Assembly (NCBI RefSeq): GCF_004122735.1
Contig: NZ_SDIF01000007.1
Location: forward strand, 1-64,000
Source: Streptomyces sioyaensis
Lineage (GTDB): Bacteria > Actinomycetota > Actinomycetes > Streptomycetales > Streptomycetaceae
Reading direction: 5' to 3'
Length of the DNA: 64,000 nucleotides
The position numbers were made by a program, and so were the translations under genes. This document shows positions 8,062-17,143 of this stretch, in pieces (position 1 is the stretch's first letter; each line of letters opens with the position of its first letter). The notes below the pieces were generated by a model, which was not told where the DNA came from, did no database searches, and was given only the letters and a program-made list of their open reading frames with translations.

Positions 8062-8895
8062 GTGAAGATCCTCATCTCCGCGGACATGGAGGGCGCCACC
8101 GGCGTGACCTGGCCCGCCGACGTGCTGCCCGGTACGCCCCAGTGGGAGCGCTGCCGCGCCATGTTCACCTCCGACGTCAACGCGGCGATCGCCGGCTTCT
8201 TCGCCGGTGGGGCCGACGCGGTGCTGGTCAACGAGGCGCACTGGACGATGCGCAACCTGCTGCTGGAACAGCTCGACGAGCGCGCCGAGATGCTCACCGG
8301 CCGGCACAAGTCGCTGAGCATGGTCGAAGGGGTGCAGCACGGCGACGTCGACGGGATCGCCTTCGTCGGCTACCACACCGGGGCCGGCACCGAGGGCGTC
8401 CTCGCGCACACCTACCTCGCCAACACCCTCACCGGCGTCTGGGTCGACGGCACCCGGGCCAGCGAGGGCCATCTCAACTCCCTCGTGGTCGCCGAGTACG
8501 GCGTACCGGTGGTGCTGGTCACCGGCGACGACCGCACCTGCCAGGACGCGCTGGGCTACGCCCCGCAGGCGCCCGCGGTGGCGGTCAAGGACTATGTGTC
8601 GCGCTACGCGGCGGTCTGCCGGCCACCGGCCCGTACCGCCGCCGACATCCGGGCCGCGGCCGAAAAGGGTGCCGCGCTGGCGGTGCGTCATGAACCGGTG
8701 CGCGGCGGGCCGTTCCGCTTCGAGCTGGAATTCGACGCCGAGCATCTGGTGGGGGCGGCGACCTGTGTGCCCGGTGTGGAGCGCAGCGGGGAGCGCCGGG
8801 TCGCGTACACCGGTCAGGACATGTACGAGGCCATCCGGTGCTTCAAGGCGGTCACCACCGTCGTGTCGTCCGCCGTGGAGGAACAGTATGGCTGA
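8062..8895 (+). CDS. M55 family D-aminopeptidase (DppA-like)
   Basis: 277 residues from GTG at 8062 (KILISADMEGATG). The Asp8 and Glu10 of DMEG are the first zinc ligands of M55 enzymes. Further family motifs are VNEAHWTMRN (normally DAHG), FVGYHTGAG, AHTYL and ASEGHLNSLVAEYG. M55 peptidases release N-terminal D-amino acids, classically D-Ala-D-Ala, with a self-compartmentalising decamer. The upstream frame to 7822 is not protein-like. This is the first gene of the run; its 3' end overlaps the M20 gene by 8 nt. A GTG at 8056 is an alternative start. Confidence 0.88.
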   Translation: MKILISADMEGATGVTWPADVLPGTPQWERCRAMFTSDVNAAIAGFFAGGADAVLVNEAHWTMRNLLLEQLDERAEMLTGRHKSLSMVEGVQHGDVDGIAFVGYHTGAGTEGVLAHTYLANTLTGVWVDGTRASEGHLNSLVVAEYGVPVVLVTGDDRTCQDALGYAPQAPAVAVKDYVSRYAAVCRPPARTAADIRAAAEKGAALAVRHEPVRGGPFRFELEFDAEHLVGAATCVPGVERSGERRVAYTGQDMYEAIRCFKAVTTVVSSAVEEQYG

Positions 8896-10252
8896 GCGAA
8901 AAAGTGCTGCGGAGCCGGCCGCCGGCCACGGCTCCGGTGTGGACATGCGGGCGCTCGACGAGGTCGTCGAGTTCACCTCCGAGCTGATCCGGATCGACAC
9001 CAGCAACGCCGGAGACGGCACCTGCCGGGAGCGGCCGGCCGCCGAGTACGCCGCCGAGCGGCTGGCCGGTGCCGGGCTGACGCCGACCCTGCTGGAGCGC
9101 AGCCCGGGCAGGACGAACGTGGTCGCCCGGATCGAGGGCACCGACCCCGCGGCCGACGCCCTGCTGGTGCACGGCCATCTCGACGTGGTGCCCGCCGAGC
9201 CCGCCGACTGGCAGGTGCACCCCTTCTCCGGGGAGGTCCGCGACGGTGTGGTCTGGGGCCGCGGCGCCATCGACATGAAGAACATGAACGCGATGGCGCT
9301 CGCCGTGGTCCGACGCTGGGCCCGCAGCGGCGTGCGGCCGCGGCGGGACATCGTGCTGGCCTTCACCGCCGACGAGGAGGCCAGCGCCGAGGACGGCTCG
9401 GGCTTCCTCGCCGACCGGCATGCCGGGCTCTTCGAGGGCTGCACCGAAGGCATCAGCGAATCGGGGGCCTTCACCTTCCACGCGGGCGGCGGCATACAGC
9501 TGTATCCGGTCGCGGCGGGGGAGCGCGGCACGGCCTGGCTGAAGCTGACCGCCCACGGCCGGGCGGGACACGGCTCGAAGGTCAACCGCGAGAACGCCAT
9601 CAGCCGGCTGGCCGCGGCCGTGACCCGGATCGCCGCGCACGAGTGGCCCCTCCGGCTCACCCCGACCGTACGGGCCGCGCTGCGTGAACTCGCCGCGCTG
9701 TACGGCGTCGACACCGACACCGAGGCGGCCGGCCTGGACGTCGACACCCTGCTCGGCGCGCTCGGCCCGGCTGCCGGGCTGGTCGAGCCGACGGTCCGCA
9801 ACAGCGCCAACCCGACGATGCTGACGGCCGGTTACAAGGTGAACGTGATCCCGGGGTCCGCCGTCGGCCATGTCGACGGCCGGGTGGTTCCCGGCGGCGA
9901 GGCGGAGTTCGAGGCCACCATGGACGAGCTGACCGGGCCGGACGTCGACTGGGAGTACCACCACCGCGAGGTCGCGCTGCAGGCCCCGGTCGACTCCCCG
10001 ACCTTCGCCGCGATGCGGGCCGCGATCGAGCGCTTCGACCCCGACGGCCATGTCGTGCCGTACTGCATGTCCGGTGGCACCGACGCCAAGCAGTTCTCCC
10101 GGCTGGGCATCACCGGCTATGGTTTCTCGCCGCTGAAACTGCCCGAGGGGTTCGACTACCAGGCGCTCTTCCACGGCGTGGACGAGCGGGTGCCGGTCGA
10201 GGGACTGCACTTCGGCGTCCGGGTGCTCGATCACTTCCTGCGCACGGTCTGA
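8888..10252 (+). CDS. M20 family metallohydrolase (ArgE/DapE/CPG2 type)
   Basis: 454 residues. The M20 zinc and catalytic residues are visible: H97 and D99 in HGHLDVVP, D129 in GAIDMKN, and E163-E164 in TADEEASAEDG. The dimerisation domain lies around residues 225-350 (AHGRAGHGSKVNRENAI). Family enzymes cleave dipeptides or remove acyl groups from amino acids with two metal ions in the cytoplasm. The ATG at 8888 lies inside the end of the M55 gene, indicating translational coupling, so this enzyme probably takes over the products of the D-aminopeptidase or a related peptide. Confidence 0.88.
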   Translation: MAERKSAAEPAAGHGSGVDMRALDEVVEFTSELIRIDTSNAGDGTCRERPAAEYAAERLAGAGLTPTLLERSPGRTNVVARIEGTDPAADALLVHGHLDVVPAEPADWQVHPFSGEVRDGVVWGRGAIDMKNMNAMALAVVRRWARSGVRPRRDIVLAFTADEEASAEDGSGFLADRHAGLFEGCTEGISESGAFTFHAGGGIQLYPVAAGERGTAWLKLTAHGRAGHGSKVNRENAISRLAAAVTRIAAHEWPLRLTPTVRAALRELAALYGVDTDTEAAGLDVDTLLGALGPAAGLVEPTVRNSANPTMLTAGYKVNVIPGSAVGHVDGRVVPGGEAEFEATMDELTGPDVDWEYHHREVALQAPVDSPTFAAMRAAIERFDPDGHVVPYCMSGGTDAKQFSRLGITGYGFSPLKLPEGFDYQALFHGVDERVPVEGLHFGVRVLDHFLRTV

Positions 10253-10292
10253 CCGGCCGGTGCCCTGCCCGACCGCGGAGAGGAACGACAGC

Positions 10293-12320
10293 ATGGTGAC
10301 GACGGCTCCGTACGGCGCCTGGACGTCCCCGGTGGACGCCCGGACGGTCGCCGCGCACGACGGCCGGCCGGCCTTCGTCGGCGTGGTCGGCGACGACGTG
10401 TGGTGGACGGAGCCACGGCCCGCCGAGGGCGGCCGGCGGACGCTGGTCCGCCGGCGGCCGGACGGGGCCGAGGAATCGGTGCTGCCGGCGCCCTGGAACG
10501 TCCGCAGCCGGGTGCTGGAGTACGGCGGCCAGCCCTGGGCCGGTACGGACACCGAACGGGGGCCGCTGATCGTCTTCAGCAACTTCGACGACCAGCGGCT
10601 GTACGCCTGCACACCGGACGACGACACCGCCCCGCGCCCGCTCACCCCGCGCTCCGCGGTCGGCGGCGGACTGCGCTGGGTCGACCCGGTGCTGCGCCGC
10701 GACCTCGGCGAGGTGTGGTGCGTCCTGGAGGAGTTCACCGGCGAGGGGCCGACCGAGGTGCGCAGGGTGCTCGCCGCGGTGCCGCTCGACGGCTCGGCGG
10801 CCGAAGACCGCACCCGGGTACGGGAGTTGAGCGACGACCGGCACCGTTTCGTGACCGGTCCGCGGCTCTCCCCCGACGGCCGGCGGGCCGCCTGGATCGC
10901 CTGGGACCACCCCCGGATGCCCTGGGACGGCACCCTGGCCATGGTGGCCCGGGTCGGCGCGGAGGGCACGTTCGAGGACGTCCGGCCCGTCGTCGGTGAC
11001 CTCGGCTCCGCCGCGCCCGGGGGTGGCGCCGACGGTGAGTCCGTCGCGCAGGTCGAGTGGGCGCCGGACGGCTCGCTGCTCTTCGTCTCGGACCGCAGCG
11101 GCTGGTGGGAACTCCAGCGCATCGACCCCGACGCGGCGGCCGACGGCGTGGTGGCGGGCCGGGCGCTGTGCCCGGCCCGGCAGGAGGAGTTCGGCGGCCC
11201 GCTGTGGAACGTCGGGCAGCGCTGGTTCCTGCCCCTGGACAACGGCACCCTCGCGGTGATCCACGGCCGCGGCTCCACCGCCCTGGGCATCCTCGATCCG
11301 GTGACCGGCGAACTCGTCGACGCGGCCGGCCCGTGGACGGAATGGGCGCCGACCCTCGCGGTGCACGGCAGCCGCGTGCTGGGGATCGCCGCCGGCCCGC
11401 ACAGCTCGTACGAGCTCGTCGAGCTGGACACCTGCACCGGCCACGCCCGGGTGCTGGCCTGCCGGCACGTCGATGTGCTGGACCCCGCCTACCACCCCCG
11501 GCCGCGGAGCCGTACGTTCACCGGGCCCGACGGCCGGGACGTCCACGCGCACATCCATCCGCCGCACAACCCCGACCACATCGCCCCCGACGGCGAACTG
11601 CCGCCCTACGTGGTGTGGGCGCACGGCGGCCCCACCGGCCGCGCCCCGCTCGTGCTCGACCTGGAGATCGCCTACTTCACCTCCCGGGGCATCGGCGTCG
11701 CCGAGGTCAACTACGGCGGCTCGACGGGCTACGGCCGGGAGTACCGCGAGCGGCTGCGCGGCCGCTGGGGCGTGGTCGACGTCGAGGACTGTGCGGCCGT
11801 CGCCCGCGCACTGGCCGACGAGGGCAGCGCGGACCGCGCCCGGCTGGCCATCCGTGGCGGCAGCGCCGGCGGCTGGACCGCCGCCGCCTCGCTGACCAGC
11901 ACCGACCTCTACGCCTGCGGCACCATCAGCTATCCGGTCCTGGACCTGACCGGCTGGGCGACCGGCGGGACCCACGACTTCGAGTCGCAGTATCTGGAGT
12001 CGCTCATCGGGCCGCTCGCCGAGGTGCCCGACCGCTACCGCGAGCGCTCGCCGCTGCACCGCGCGGACCGGATCGCCGCGCCGTTCCTGCTGCTCCAGGG
12101 CCTGGACGATGTGATCTGCCCGCCCGCACAGTGCGAGCGGTTCCTCGCCGCGGTCGCCGGGCGCGGGGTGCCGCACGCGTATCTGCCGTTCGCCGGGGAG
12201 GGACACGGCTTCCGCCGCGCCGAGACCATGGTGCGCGCCGTGGAGGCCGAACTCGCCCTCTACGCCCAGATCTTCGGCATCACCCGCGGCGATGTCCCGG
12301 CGCTGGAGCTGCGCGGATGA
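10293..12320 (+). CDS. S9 family prolyl-oligopeptidase-type peptidase
   Basis: 675 residues from ATG at 10293, preceded by GGAGAGG. The first 400 residues form a beta-propeller-like region (e.g. DGSLLFVSDRSGWWELQ). The C-terminal alpha/beta-hydrolase domain has nucleophile S524 in GGSAGG, acid D605 or D606 in QGLDDV and H638 in GEGHGF. No signal peptide is seen, so it acts in the cytoplasm on short peptides that fit through the propeller. The stop overlaps the start of the S66 gene (ATGA), 40 nt after the M20 gene. Confidence 0.9.
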   Translation: MVTTAPYGAWTSPVDARTVAAHDGRPAFVGVVGDDVWWTEPRPAEGGRRTLVRRRPDGAEESVLPAPWNVRSRVLEYGGQPWAGTDTERGPLIVFSNFDDQRLYACTPDDDTAPRPLTPRSAVGGGLRWVDPVLRRDLGEVWCVLEEFTGEGPTEVRRVLAAVPLDGSAAEDRTRVRELSDDRHRFVTGPRLSPDGRRAAWIAWDHPRMPWDGTLAMVARVGAEGTFEDVRPVVGDLGSAAPGGGADGESVAQVEWAPDGSLLFVSDRSGWWELQRIDPDAAADGVVAGRALCPARQEEFGGPLWNVGQRWFLPLDNGTLAVIHGRGSTALGILDPVTGELVDAAGPWTEWAPTLAVHGSRVLGIAAGPHSSYELVELDTCTGHARVLACRHVDVLDPAYHPRPRSRTFTGPDGRDVHAHIHPPHNPDHIAPDGELPPYVVWAHGGPTGRAPLVLDLEIAYFTSRGIGVAEVNYGGSTGYGREYRERLRGRWGVVDVEDCAAVARALADEGSADRARLAIRGGSAGGWTAAASLTSTDLYACGTISYPVLDLTGWATGGTHDFESQYLESLIGPLAEVPDRYRERSPLHRADRIAAPFLLLQGLDDVICPPAQCERFLAAVAGRGVPHAYLPFAGEGHGFRRAETMVRAVEAELALYAQIFGITRGDVPALELRG

Positions 12321-13249
12321 CGGCGGCGCCGCCGGTCCGGCCGCCGCGGCTGCGGCCCGGCGACCGGGTGGCGGTGGTGGCGCCCAGCGGCCCCCTCGTG
12401 CCGGAGCGGCTGGACCGCGGGCTGGACGTGCTCCGCGGCTGGGACCTCGACCCGGTGCCCGCACCCCACGTCCGCGGCACCCACGCCACCCTGGGCTACC
12501 TCGCCGCCACCGACGAGGAGCGGGCCCACGACCTCCAGACGGCATGGTGCGATCCGTCGGTCAAGGCGGTGTTTGCGGCGCGCGGCGGCTACGGCGCCCA
12601 GCGGATGGTCGACCTGCTGGACTGGGACGCCCTCCGGGCCGCCGCGCCCAAGCCGCTGATCGGCTTCAGCGATGTGACGGTGCTGCACGAGGCGTTCGCG
12701 GTACGCGCCGGGGTGGCCACGCTGCACGGCCCGGCCGTCGCCGGCGAGGTCTTCCTGAAGGACGACGCCACCCGCGCGCACCTGTGGCGCACGCTCTTCG
12801 CTCCGGAGACCGTCCGCACCCTCGCCGCGCCGTCCGCCCGGCCGCTGGTGCCCGGGCGGGTCCGCGGGGTCACCCTCGGCGGCTGCCTGACCATGCTCGC
12901 CACCGAACTGGGCGCGCCGCGGGCCAGGCCCAGCGCGGCGGGCGGCCTGTTGCTGCTGGAGGACGTGGGGGAGCCGCCGTACCGCATCGACCGGGCACTC
13001 ACCCAACTCCTGCGGGCCGGCTGGCTGGACGGTGTGGCCGGCATCGCCCTCGGCTCCTGGGCCCGCTGCGGCCCCTACGACCGGGTGCGGGAGGTGCTGC
13101 TGGACCGGCTGGGCGGGCTCGGGGTGCCGGTGGCCGAGGAGTGCGGCTTCGGGCACGGGGACACGGCGCTGACCGTGCCGCTGGGCGTCCCCGCCGAGCT
13201 GGACGCGACGGCGGGCACGCTCGTCCTGCAGACCACGGCGACGGTGTGA
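12317..13249 (+). CDS. S66 family LD-carboxypeptidase (LdcA-like)
   Basis: 310 residues. S66 hallmarks are present: ARGGYGAQR, nucleophile S118 in IGFSDVT, Glu in LLLEDVGEPPYRID and His in GFGHGDTALTVPLG. LD-carboxypeptidases remove the terminal D-Ala from murein tetrapeptides in the cytoplasm during wall recycling; some S66 proteins instead act on microcin C-like toxins (MccF), so self-immunity is an alternative. ATG overlaps the S9 stop by 4 nt. A coupled set of D-aminopeptidase, M20, S9 and LD-carboxypeptidase points to breakdown of D-amino-acid-containing peptides. Confidence 0.88.
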   Translation: MTAAPPVRPPRLRPGDRVAVVAPSGPLVPERLDRGLDVLRGWDLDPVPAPHVRGTHATLGYLAATDEERAHDLQTAWCDPSVKAVFAARGGYGAQRMVDLLDWDALRAAAPKPLIGFSDVTVLHEAFAVRAGVATLHGPAVAGEVFLKDDATRAHLWRTLFAPETVRTLAAPSARPLVPGRVRGVTLGGCLTMLATELGAPRARPSAAGGLLLLEDVGEPPYRIDRALTQLLRAGWLDGVAGIALGSWARCGPYDRVREVLLDRLGGLGVPVAEECGFGHGDTALTVPLGVPAELDATAGTLVLQTTATV

Positions 13250-13444
13250 CGCACCGGCCGATGCCCCGTCAGCACCGCCCCGACCAGGGCCGATGACGTG
13301 CGCGACGGTCGGCATCCCACCCCGGGGGGCGCTGAACTGACGTTCTGACGGCAACGCGTGCCCGGTGCCTTGCATCGCCCTCGGCGGTGTCCCAGCATGA
13401 GCGCGCCGCCGCCGACCGGTCGGCGGCGGAGTGCGGAGGTCCTG

Positions 13445-15271
13445 GTGCCCAGCGTGTCCCGAGCGGTGTTCCGCCCCGTGCGCCGCCTGCCCCTCGCCCT
13501 GCTCGCCGGCTCCGCGCTCGTCGCGCCGTTCGCGCTGTCCCCGCCCGTCCCCGTGGCCGCCGCCGGCCCGTACACCGTCACCGCGCTCAAGGTCACCGTC
13601 CGGGCCGGCGACCGCAGCTGCACCCTGGACACGGACGTCTACCGTCCGGCCGGTGTCGACGCCGCCCACCCGGCGCCCGCCGTGCTGACCACCAACGGCT
13701 TCGGCGGCAGCAAGGCCGACGGCTCGACCGGCGGCCCGGCCAGGGCCCTCGCCGCCCGCGGCTATGTGACGCTGGCGTACTCCGGCCTCGGCTTCGGGAA
13801 GTCCGGCTGCCCGATCTCCCTCGACGACCCGGACATCGACGGCCGGGCCGCGAGCGGGCTGGTGGATCTGCTGGCCGGCACCCTTACGGCCGACGACGGG
13901 ACCCGGCTCGACTACGTCTCCCAGGACGGCCCCGGCGATCCGCGGGTCGGCATGATCGGCGCGTCCTACGGCGGGGCGGTCCAGCTCGCCACCGCCGCCG
14001 TCGACCACCGCGTCGACGCGCTGGTCCCGCTCATCACCTGGCACGACCTGTCCTACTCCCTCGCGCCCAACGCCGCGGGCCGCACGCACGGGCACGGCGG
14101 CGGGCCGCCCGGTGCGTACAAGTGGCAGTGGACGAACGGGTTCTTTCTGATCGGCGAGGCGCAGGGGCTGCTCCACCCCGAGCTCGACCCGTCGCGGACC
14201 GGCGGCGCCGGCTGTCTGCACTTCGTCGCGCGGGCGTGTGAGACCAAGCGGCTGCTGGACTCCGGCAGGTACACGGCCGGGCGGACCCGGGCCGTGCTCC
14301 GCTATGCCCGCAGCGTCTCCCCGGTCTCGTATCTGGCGTCGGTCCGGGCGCCGACGCTGCTGGTCCAGGGCCAGGCCGACACCCTGTTCAACCTCAACGA
14401 GGCCGCCGCCACCTACCGGACCCTGCGCGGCCGGGGCACCCCGGCCGGGATGATCTGGCAGGCCTGGGGCCACAGCGGCGGCATGCGCAGGCCGGCGGAC
14501 GGGGAACTCGACCTCGCCCGGGGGAACCTGGACACCAGCTATGTCGGGCGGCGGATCCTGGCGTGGTTCGACCGGTATCTGCACCACCGTAGGGCGGCCG
14601 CCACCGGCCCGGCGTTCGCGTACTACCGGGACTGGGCGGGCGACGGGCCCGCCTACGGCACCGCGCCCGCCTTTCCGGCCGGTGCCGGCCGGCGGCTGTA
14701 CCTCTCCGGGGACGGCCGGCTCGTCGGCCGACGAGCCGAGGTGGTGCGCGGCGACCGGGAGTACCGCAACCTGCGGATGCCCACCAGCCATTCGGAGAGC
14801 TCGCTGGCCGGACTGCTCGGTCTGCCGGACGTGCCGCCGTACGACGCCCGCGGCACGTTCCTGGACTGGACGTCGAAGCCGGTCGCGGGCGGGCCGCTGG
14901 AGGTGGTGGGTGCGCCCGCGCTGACGCTGCGGGTCGTGGCGCCGGCGGCGGCGCGCCGGCAGAGCTCCCCGGACGCGGCCGACCGGCTGGTGCTGTTCGC
15001 CAAGCTCTACGACGTCGCGCCGGACGGCGGGGCGACGCTGCTGCACCGGTTGGTGGCCCCGGCCCGGGTGGCCGATGTGCGCCGGAGGTTCACCATGGAA
15101 CTGCCGGGCATCGTGCACCGCTTCGGGCCGGGGCACCGACTGCGCCTGGTCATCGCCGCGAGCGACGATGCGTATGCGGGCAATCGTGGGGTGGAGCCGG
15201 TGACGGTGAGCGCCGCGCCGAGGGACACCGGGGTCCTCGAACTACCCGTCACCCGAGGGGTGTTGCCGTAG
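13445..15271 (+). CDS. Secreted CocE/NonD family (S15-type) hydrolase
   Basis: 608 residues from GTG at 13445, chosen because GGAGG (13435-13439) sits 5 nt upstream; an ATG at 13397 is weaker. A Sec signal (RAVFRPVRRLPLALLAG..., cleavage near PVAAAG) marks export. The catalytic domain has the nucleophile in MIGASYGGAVQL and the acid near LVQGQADTLFN, with His in WQAWGHSGG. The C-terminal jelly-roll domain typical of X-Pro dipeptidyl peptidase/cocaine-esterase relatives covers roughly 430-608. It follows the peptidase run by 195 nt with its own ribosome site, so co-transcription is uncertain. The substrate may be X-Pro peptides or esters. Confidence 0.82.
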   Translation: MPSVSRAVFRPVRRLPLALLAGSALVAPFALSPPVPVAAAGPYTVTALKVTVRAGDRSCTLDTDVYRPAGVDAAHPAPAVLTTNGFGGSKADGSTGGPARALAARGYVTLAYSGLGFGKSGCPISLDDPDIDGRAASGLVDLLAGTLTADDGTRLDYVSQDGPGDPRVGMIGASYGGAVQLATAAVDHRVDALVPLITWHDLSYSLAPNAAGRTHGHGGGPPGAYKWQWTNGFFLIGEAQGLLHPELDPSRTGGAGCLHFVARACETKRLLDSGRYTAGRTRAVLRYARSVSPVSYLASVRAPTLLVQGQADTLFNLNEAAATYRTLRGRGTPAGMIWQAWGHSGGMRRPADGELDLARGNLDTSYVGRRILAWFDRYLHHRRAAATGPAFAYYRDWAGDGPAYGTAPAFPAGAGRRLYLSGDGRLVGRRAEVVRGDREYRNLRMPTSHSESSLAGLLGLPDVPPYDARGTFLDWTSKPVAGGPLEVVGAPALTLRVVAPAAARRQSSPDAADRLVLFAKLYDVAPDGGATLLHRLVAPARVADVRRRFTMELPGIVHRFGPGHRLRLVIAASDDAYAGNRGVEPVTVSAAPRDTGVLELPVTRGVLP

Positions 15272-15389
15272 CGGATGGGTCGATTCCGTAGGGACAAGGG
15301 GGAGGGCGGAGCGTGTCGGGTGCGTCGCGGGGGCCGGGTGCCGGCCGGGGACCGCGCGCGTCAGCCGAGTCGTCCGCGCGGGGGTCGGC

Positions 15390-15584
15390 TCAGTCGTCCG
15401 TGACCGTGATGGCCTGCACGGGGCAGGCCCGGGCGGCCTCCCGCACCAGCGGGTCGCCCGCGCCGTCCTCGCGGCCGGGCAGCAGCTCGCCGTAACCGTC
15501 GTCGTCCTGGGTGAACACCCCGGGCGCGGTCAGTGCGCACTGGCCGGCGCCGATACAGGTGTGGTTGTCGATTGTGATCCGCAT
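15390..15584 (-). CDS. 3Fe-4S ferredoxin
   Basis: 64 residues, reading MRITIDNHTCIGAGQC at the start. Three cluster cysteines are C10, C16 and C54 (ARACPVQAI); the second motif position is Ala/Gly rather than Cys, as in single [3Fe-4S] ferredoxins that feed Streptomyces P450s. It lies 39 nt downstream of the P450 gene on the same strand, so it is almost certainly that enzyme's electron donor. No ferredoxin reductase gene is nearby; a housekeeping reductase would be needed. Confidence 0.9.
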   Translation of the reverse strand: MRITIDNHTCIGAGQCALTAPGVFTQDDDGYGELLPGREDGAGDPLVREAARACPVQAITVTDD

Positions 15585-15623
15585 TCCGGAACCCCTTCGT
15601 TCGGCTGCTTGCCGGTACGGCCG

Positions 15624-16811
15624 TTACCAGGCCAGCGGCAGTTCGATCATTCCTTGCAGAGTGTCCCCCGGCTTGAAGGGGATCTCGGCAGCCGGCGCGG
15701 CGAGTCGCAGATCCGGGATCCTGGTGAACAGCGAGCGCAGCGCGATCTCCATTTCCGCCCGGGCGAGGTTCTGCCCCAGGCACTGGTGGATGCCGAAGCC
15801 GAACGCCACGTGGTGGCGGGCGGACCGGCCGAGGTCCAGCTGGTCCGGGGCCGGATAGGCACTGCCGTCCCGGTTGATCAGCGAGGTGGGGAACAGCACG
15901 CCGTCGTCGGCACGGATGACCTGATCGCCGATCTCGATGTCCGCCGCCGCCACCCGCAGCACGCCGTCCGCGATGGACAGGAACCGCAGCAGCTCCTCGA
16001 CGGCGGCCGGCATCAGGTCCTCCCGGGCCTTCAGCTGTGCCAGCTGTTCGGGGTGCTCCAGCAGGGTGAAGGTGCCGAGCGAGATCATGTTGGCGGTGGT
16101 CTCATGGCCGGCCACCAGAAGGATCATGGCGAGCCGGACCAGGTCCACGCGGTTCAGGGCGCCGGCCCGCAGCTGATCCTGGATCAGGTCGTCCAGCAGG
16201 CCCTCGCCCGGGTTCCCCTCCTTGTGGGTGATCAGTTCGTCGAAGTACTCCTCCAGCCTCGTCCGGGCGTCCTCCGCCTCCTCGACCGTACGGCCCTGCA
16301 GGATCCGGCGGGACTCGGCCTCGAAGAACTCGTGGTCGGAGTACGGGACGCCGAGCAGCGAGCAGATCACCATCGAGGGGACCGGCAGCGCGAAGGCGGA
16401 GACCAGCTCGGCGGGCGGCCCCTGCTCCAGCATCCGGTCGAGCAGCCCGTCGACGATCTGCTGGATCTCCGGCCGCAGCGCGGCGATCCGCTTGACGCTG
16501 AAGCTGGGGATCAGCATCCGGCGCTGGGTGTTGTGCTCGGGGTCGTCGACCCCGACCAGCGGCGCCCTGACCTGGCGGATCGCCGCGAAGCGCGCGAACG
16601 GCGCCGGGAAGGCCGGGTTCTGCCGGTCGGAGGACAGCCGCTGGTCGCTCAGCAGCGCCCGCGCCTGGGCATGGCCGGTCACCGCCCACACCTTGCGGCC
16701 GTCGTAGAAGGTGACGTGGGTCAGGGGGCCGGCTTCACGCAGCGGCTGATAGGCCGCCGGCGGGTGGTAGGGACAGGTACGGTCCTGAAAGTACGCGATG
16801 GCTTCGGTCAC
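15624..16811 (-). CDS. Cytochrome P450 (bacterial class I, CYP105/107-like)
   Basis: 395 residues. All P450 signatures are present: I-helix AGHETT at 234-239, ExxR at E273-R276 and the heme loop FGFGIHQCLG with axial Cys344. The soluble length and start (MTEAIAYFQDRTCPY) match Streptomyces CYP105/CYP107 enzymes, which hydroxylate macrolides, fatty acids or xenobiotics. It forms a two-gene unit with the 3Fe-4S ferredoxin downstream. No biosynthetic genes flank it, so a detoxifying or broad-substrate role is as likely as antibiotic tailoring. Two adjacent dyads lie about 95-120 nt upstream. Confidence 0.92.
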   Translation of the reverse strand: MTEAIAYFQDRTCPYHPPAAYQPLREAGPLTHVTFYDGRKVWAVTGHAQARALLSDQRLSSDRQNPAFPAPFARFAAIRQVRAPLVGVDDPEHNTQRRMLIPSFSVKRIAALRPEIQQIVDGLLDRMLEQGPPAELVSAFALPVPSMVICSLLGVPYSDHEFFEAESRRILQGRTVEEAEDARTRLEEYFDELITHKEGNPGEGLLDDLIQDQLRAGALNRVDLVRLAMILLVAGHETTANMISLGTFTLLEHPEQLAQLKAREDLMPAAVEELLRFLSIADGVLRVAAADIEIGDQVIRADDGVLFPTSLINRDGSAYPAPDQLDLGRSARHHVAFGFGIHQCLGQNLARAEMEIALRSLFTRIPDLRLAAPAAEIPFKPGDTLQGMIELPLAW

Positions 16812-17143
16812 GAATTCCTCCCCGTACGAGCGGCTCGGTCCGCTCGCCTGTTGTCCATTCGGAAGCGCGCCGTGTGGGCCGCGCCGATCTCACCTCATGC
16901 CTCGGATGCCGGGCATGTCTATGCATAGGTCGGCCAACTTCTTTCAGGGTCGGTCATGTTCGGTCGCGCCGCTCGCCTGTGGCGGCCGTACGAGGGTGTC
17001 GATCACGCCAGCGGGGGACATGCGGCGCCGAGGTCCCGGCCCGCGCACGGCGCGGACCCGCACGCTGCGTGGACACCTCGCACTGCGTGGACACCCGGGA
17101 AATGGGCTGGCCCGCCGCCGTCACGCCTCCGTACGATCTGCCG
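16812..17143. other. Intergenic region between P450 and acetyltransferase genes
   Basis: 332 nt between divergent genes, no gene seen. It holds two adjacent dyads at 16906-16928 and, nearer the acetyltransferase, a 13-bp direct repeat CTGCGTGGACACC at 17065-17077 and 17083-17095 (18-nt spacing). Confidence 0.6.
16906..16928. promoter_or_regulatory. Adjacent dyads upstream of the P450 gene
   Basis: ATGCCGGGCAT (16906-16916) and CTATGCATAG (16919-16928) are each perfect inverted repeats separated by 2 nt. In a genome this GC-rich the second, AT-rich one stands out. They suit a TetR-, MarR- or LacI-like repressor site for the P450-ferredoxin unit; the regulator is not adjacent. Confidence 0.45.

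Noticed and set aside
8852..11437. Long antisense frame across the M20 and S9 genes
   Set aside because: Low-complexity Ser/Arg/Pro-rich product; the plus-strand genes have full catalytic motifs and coupled starts.
13397..13444. Earlier ATG for the CocE/S15-type hydrolase
   Set aside because: The GTG at 13445 has GGAGG at ideal spacing and gives a normal signal peptide; the extra 16 residues do not.
12260..15136. 958-codon antisense frame over the S66 and CocE genes
   Set aside because: No recognisable domain; mirrors the coding bias of the genes on the other strand.
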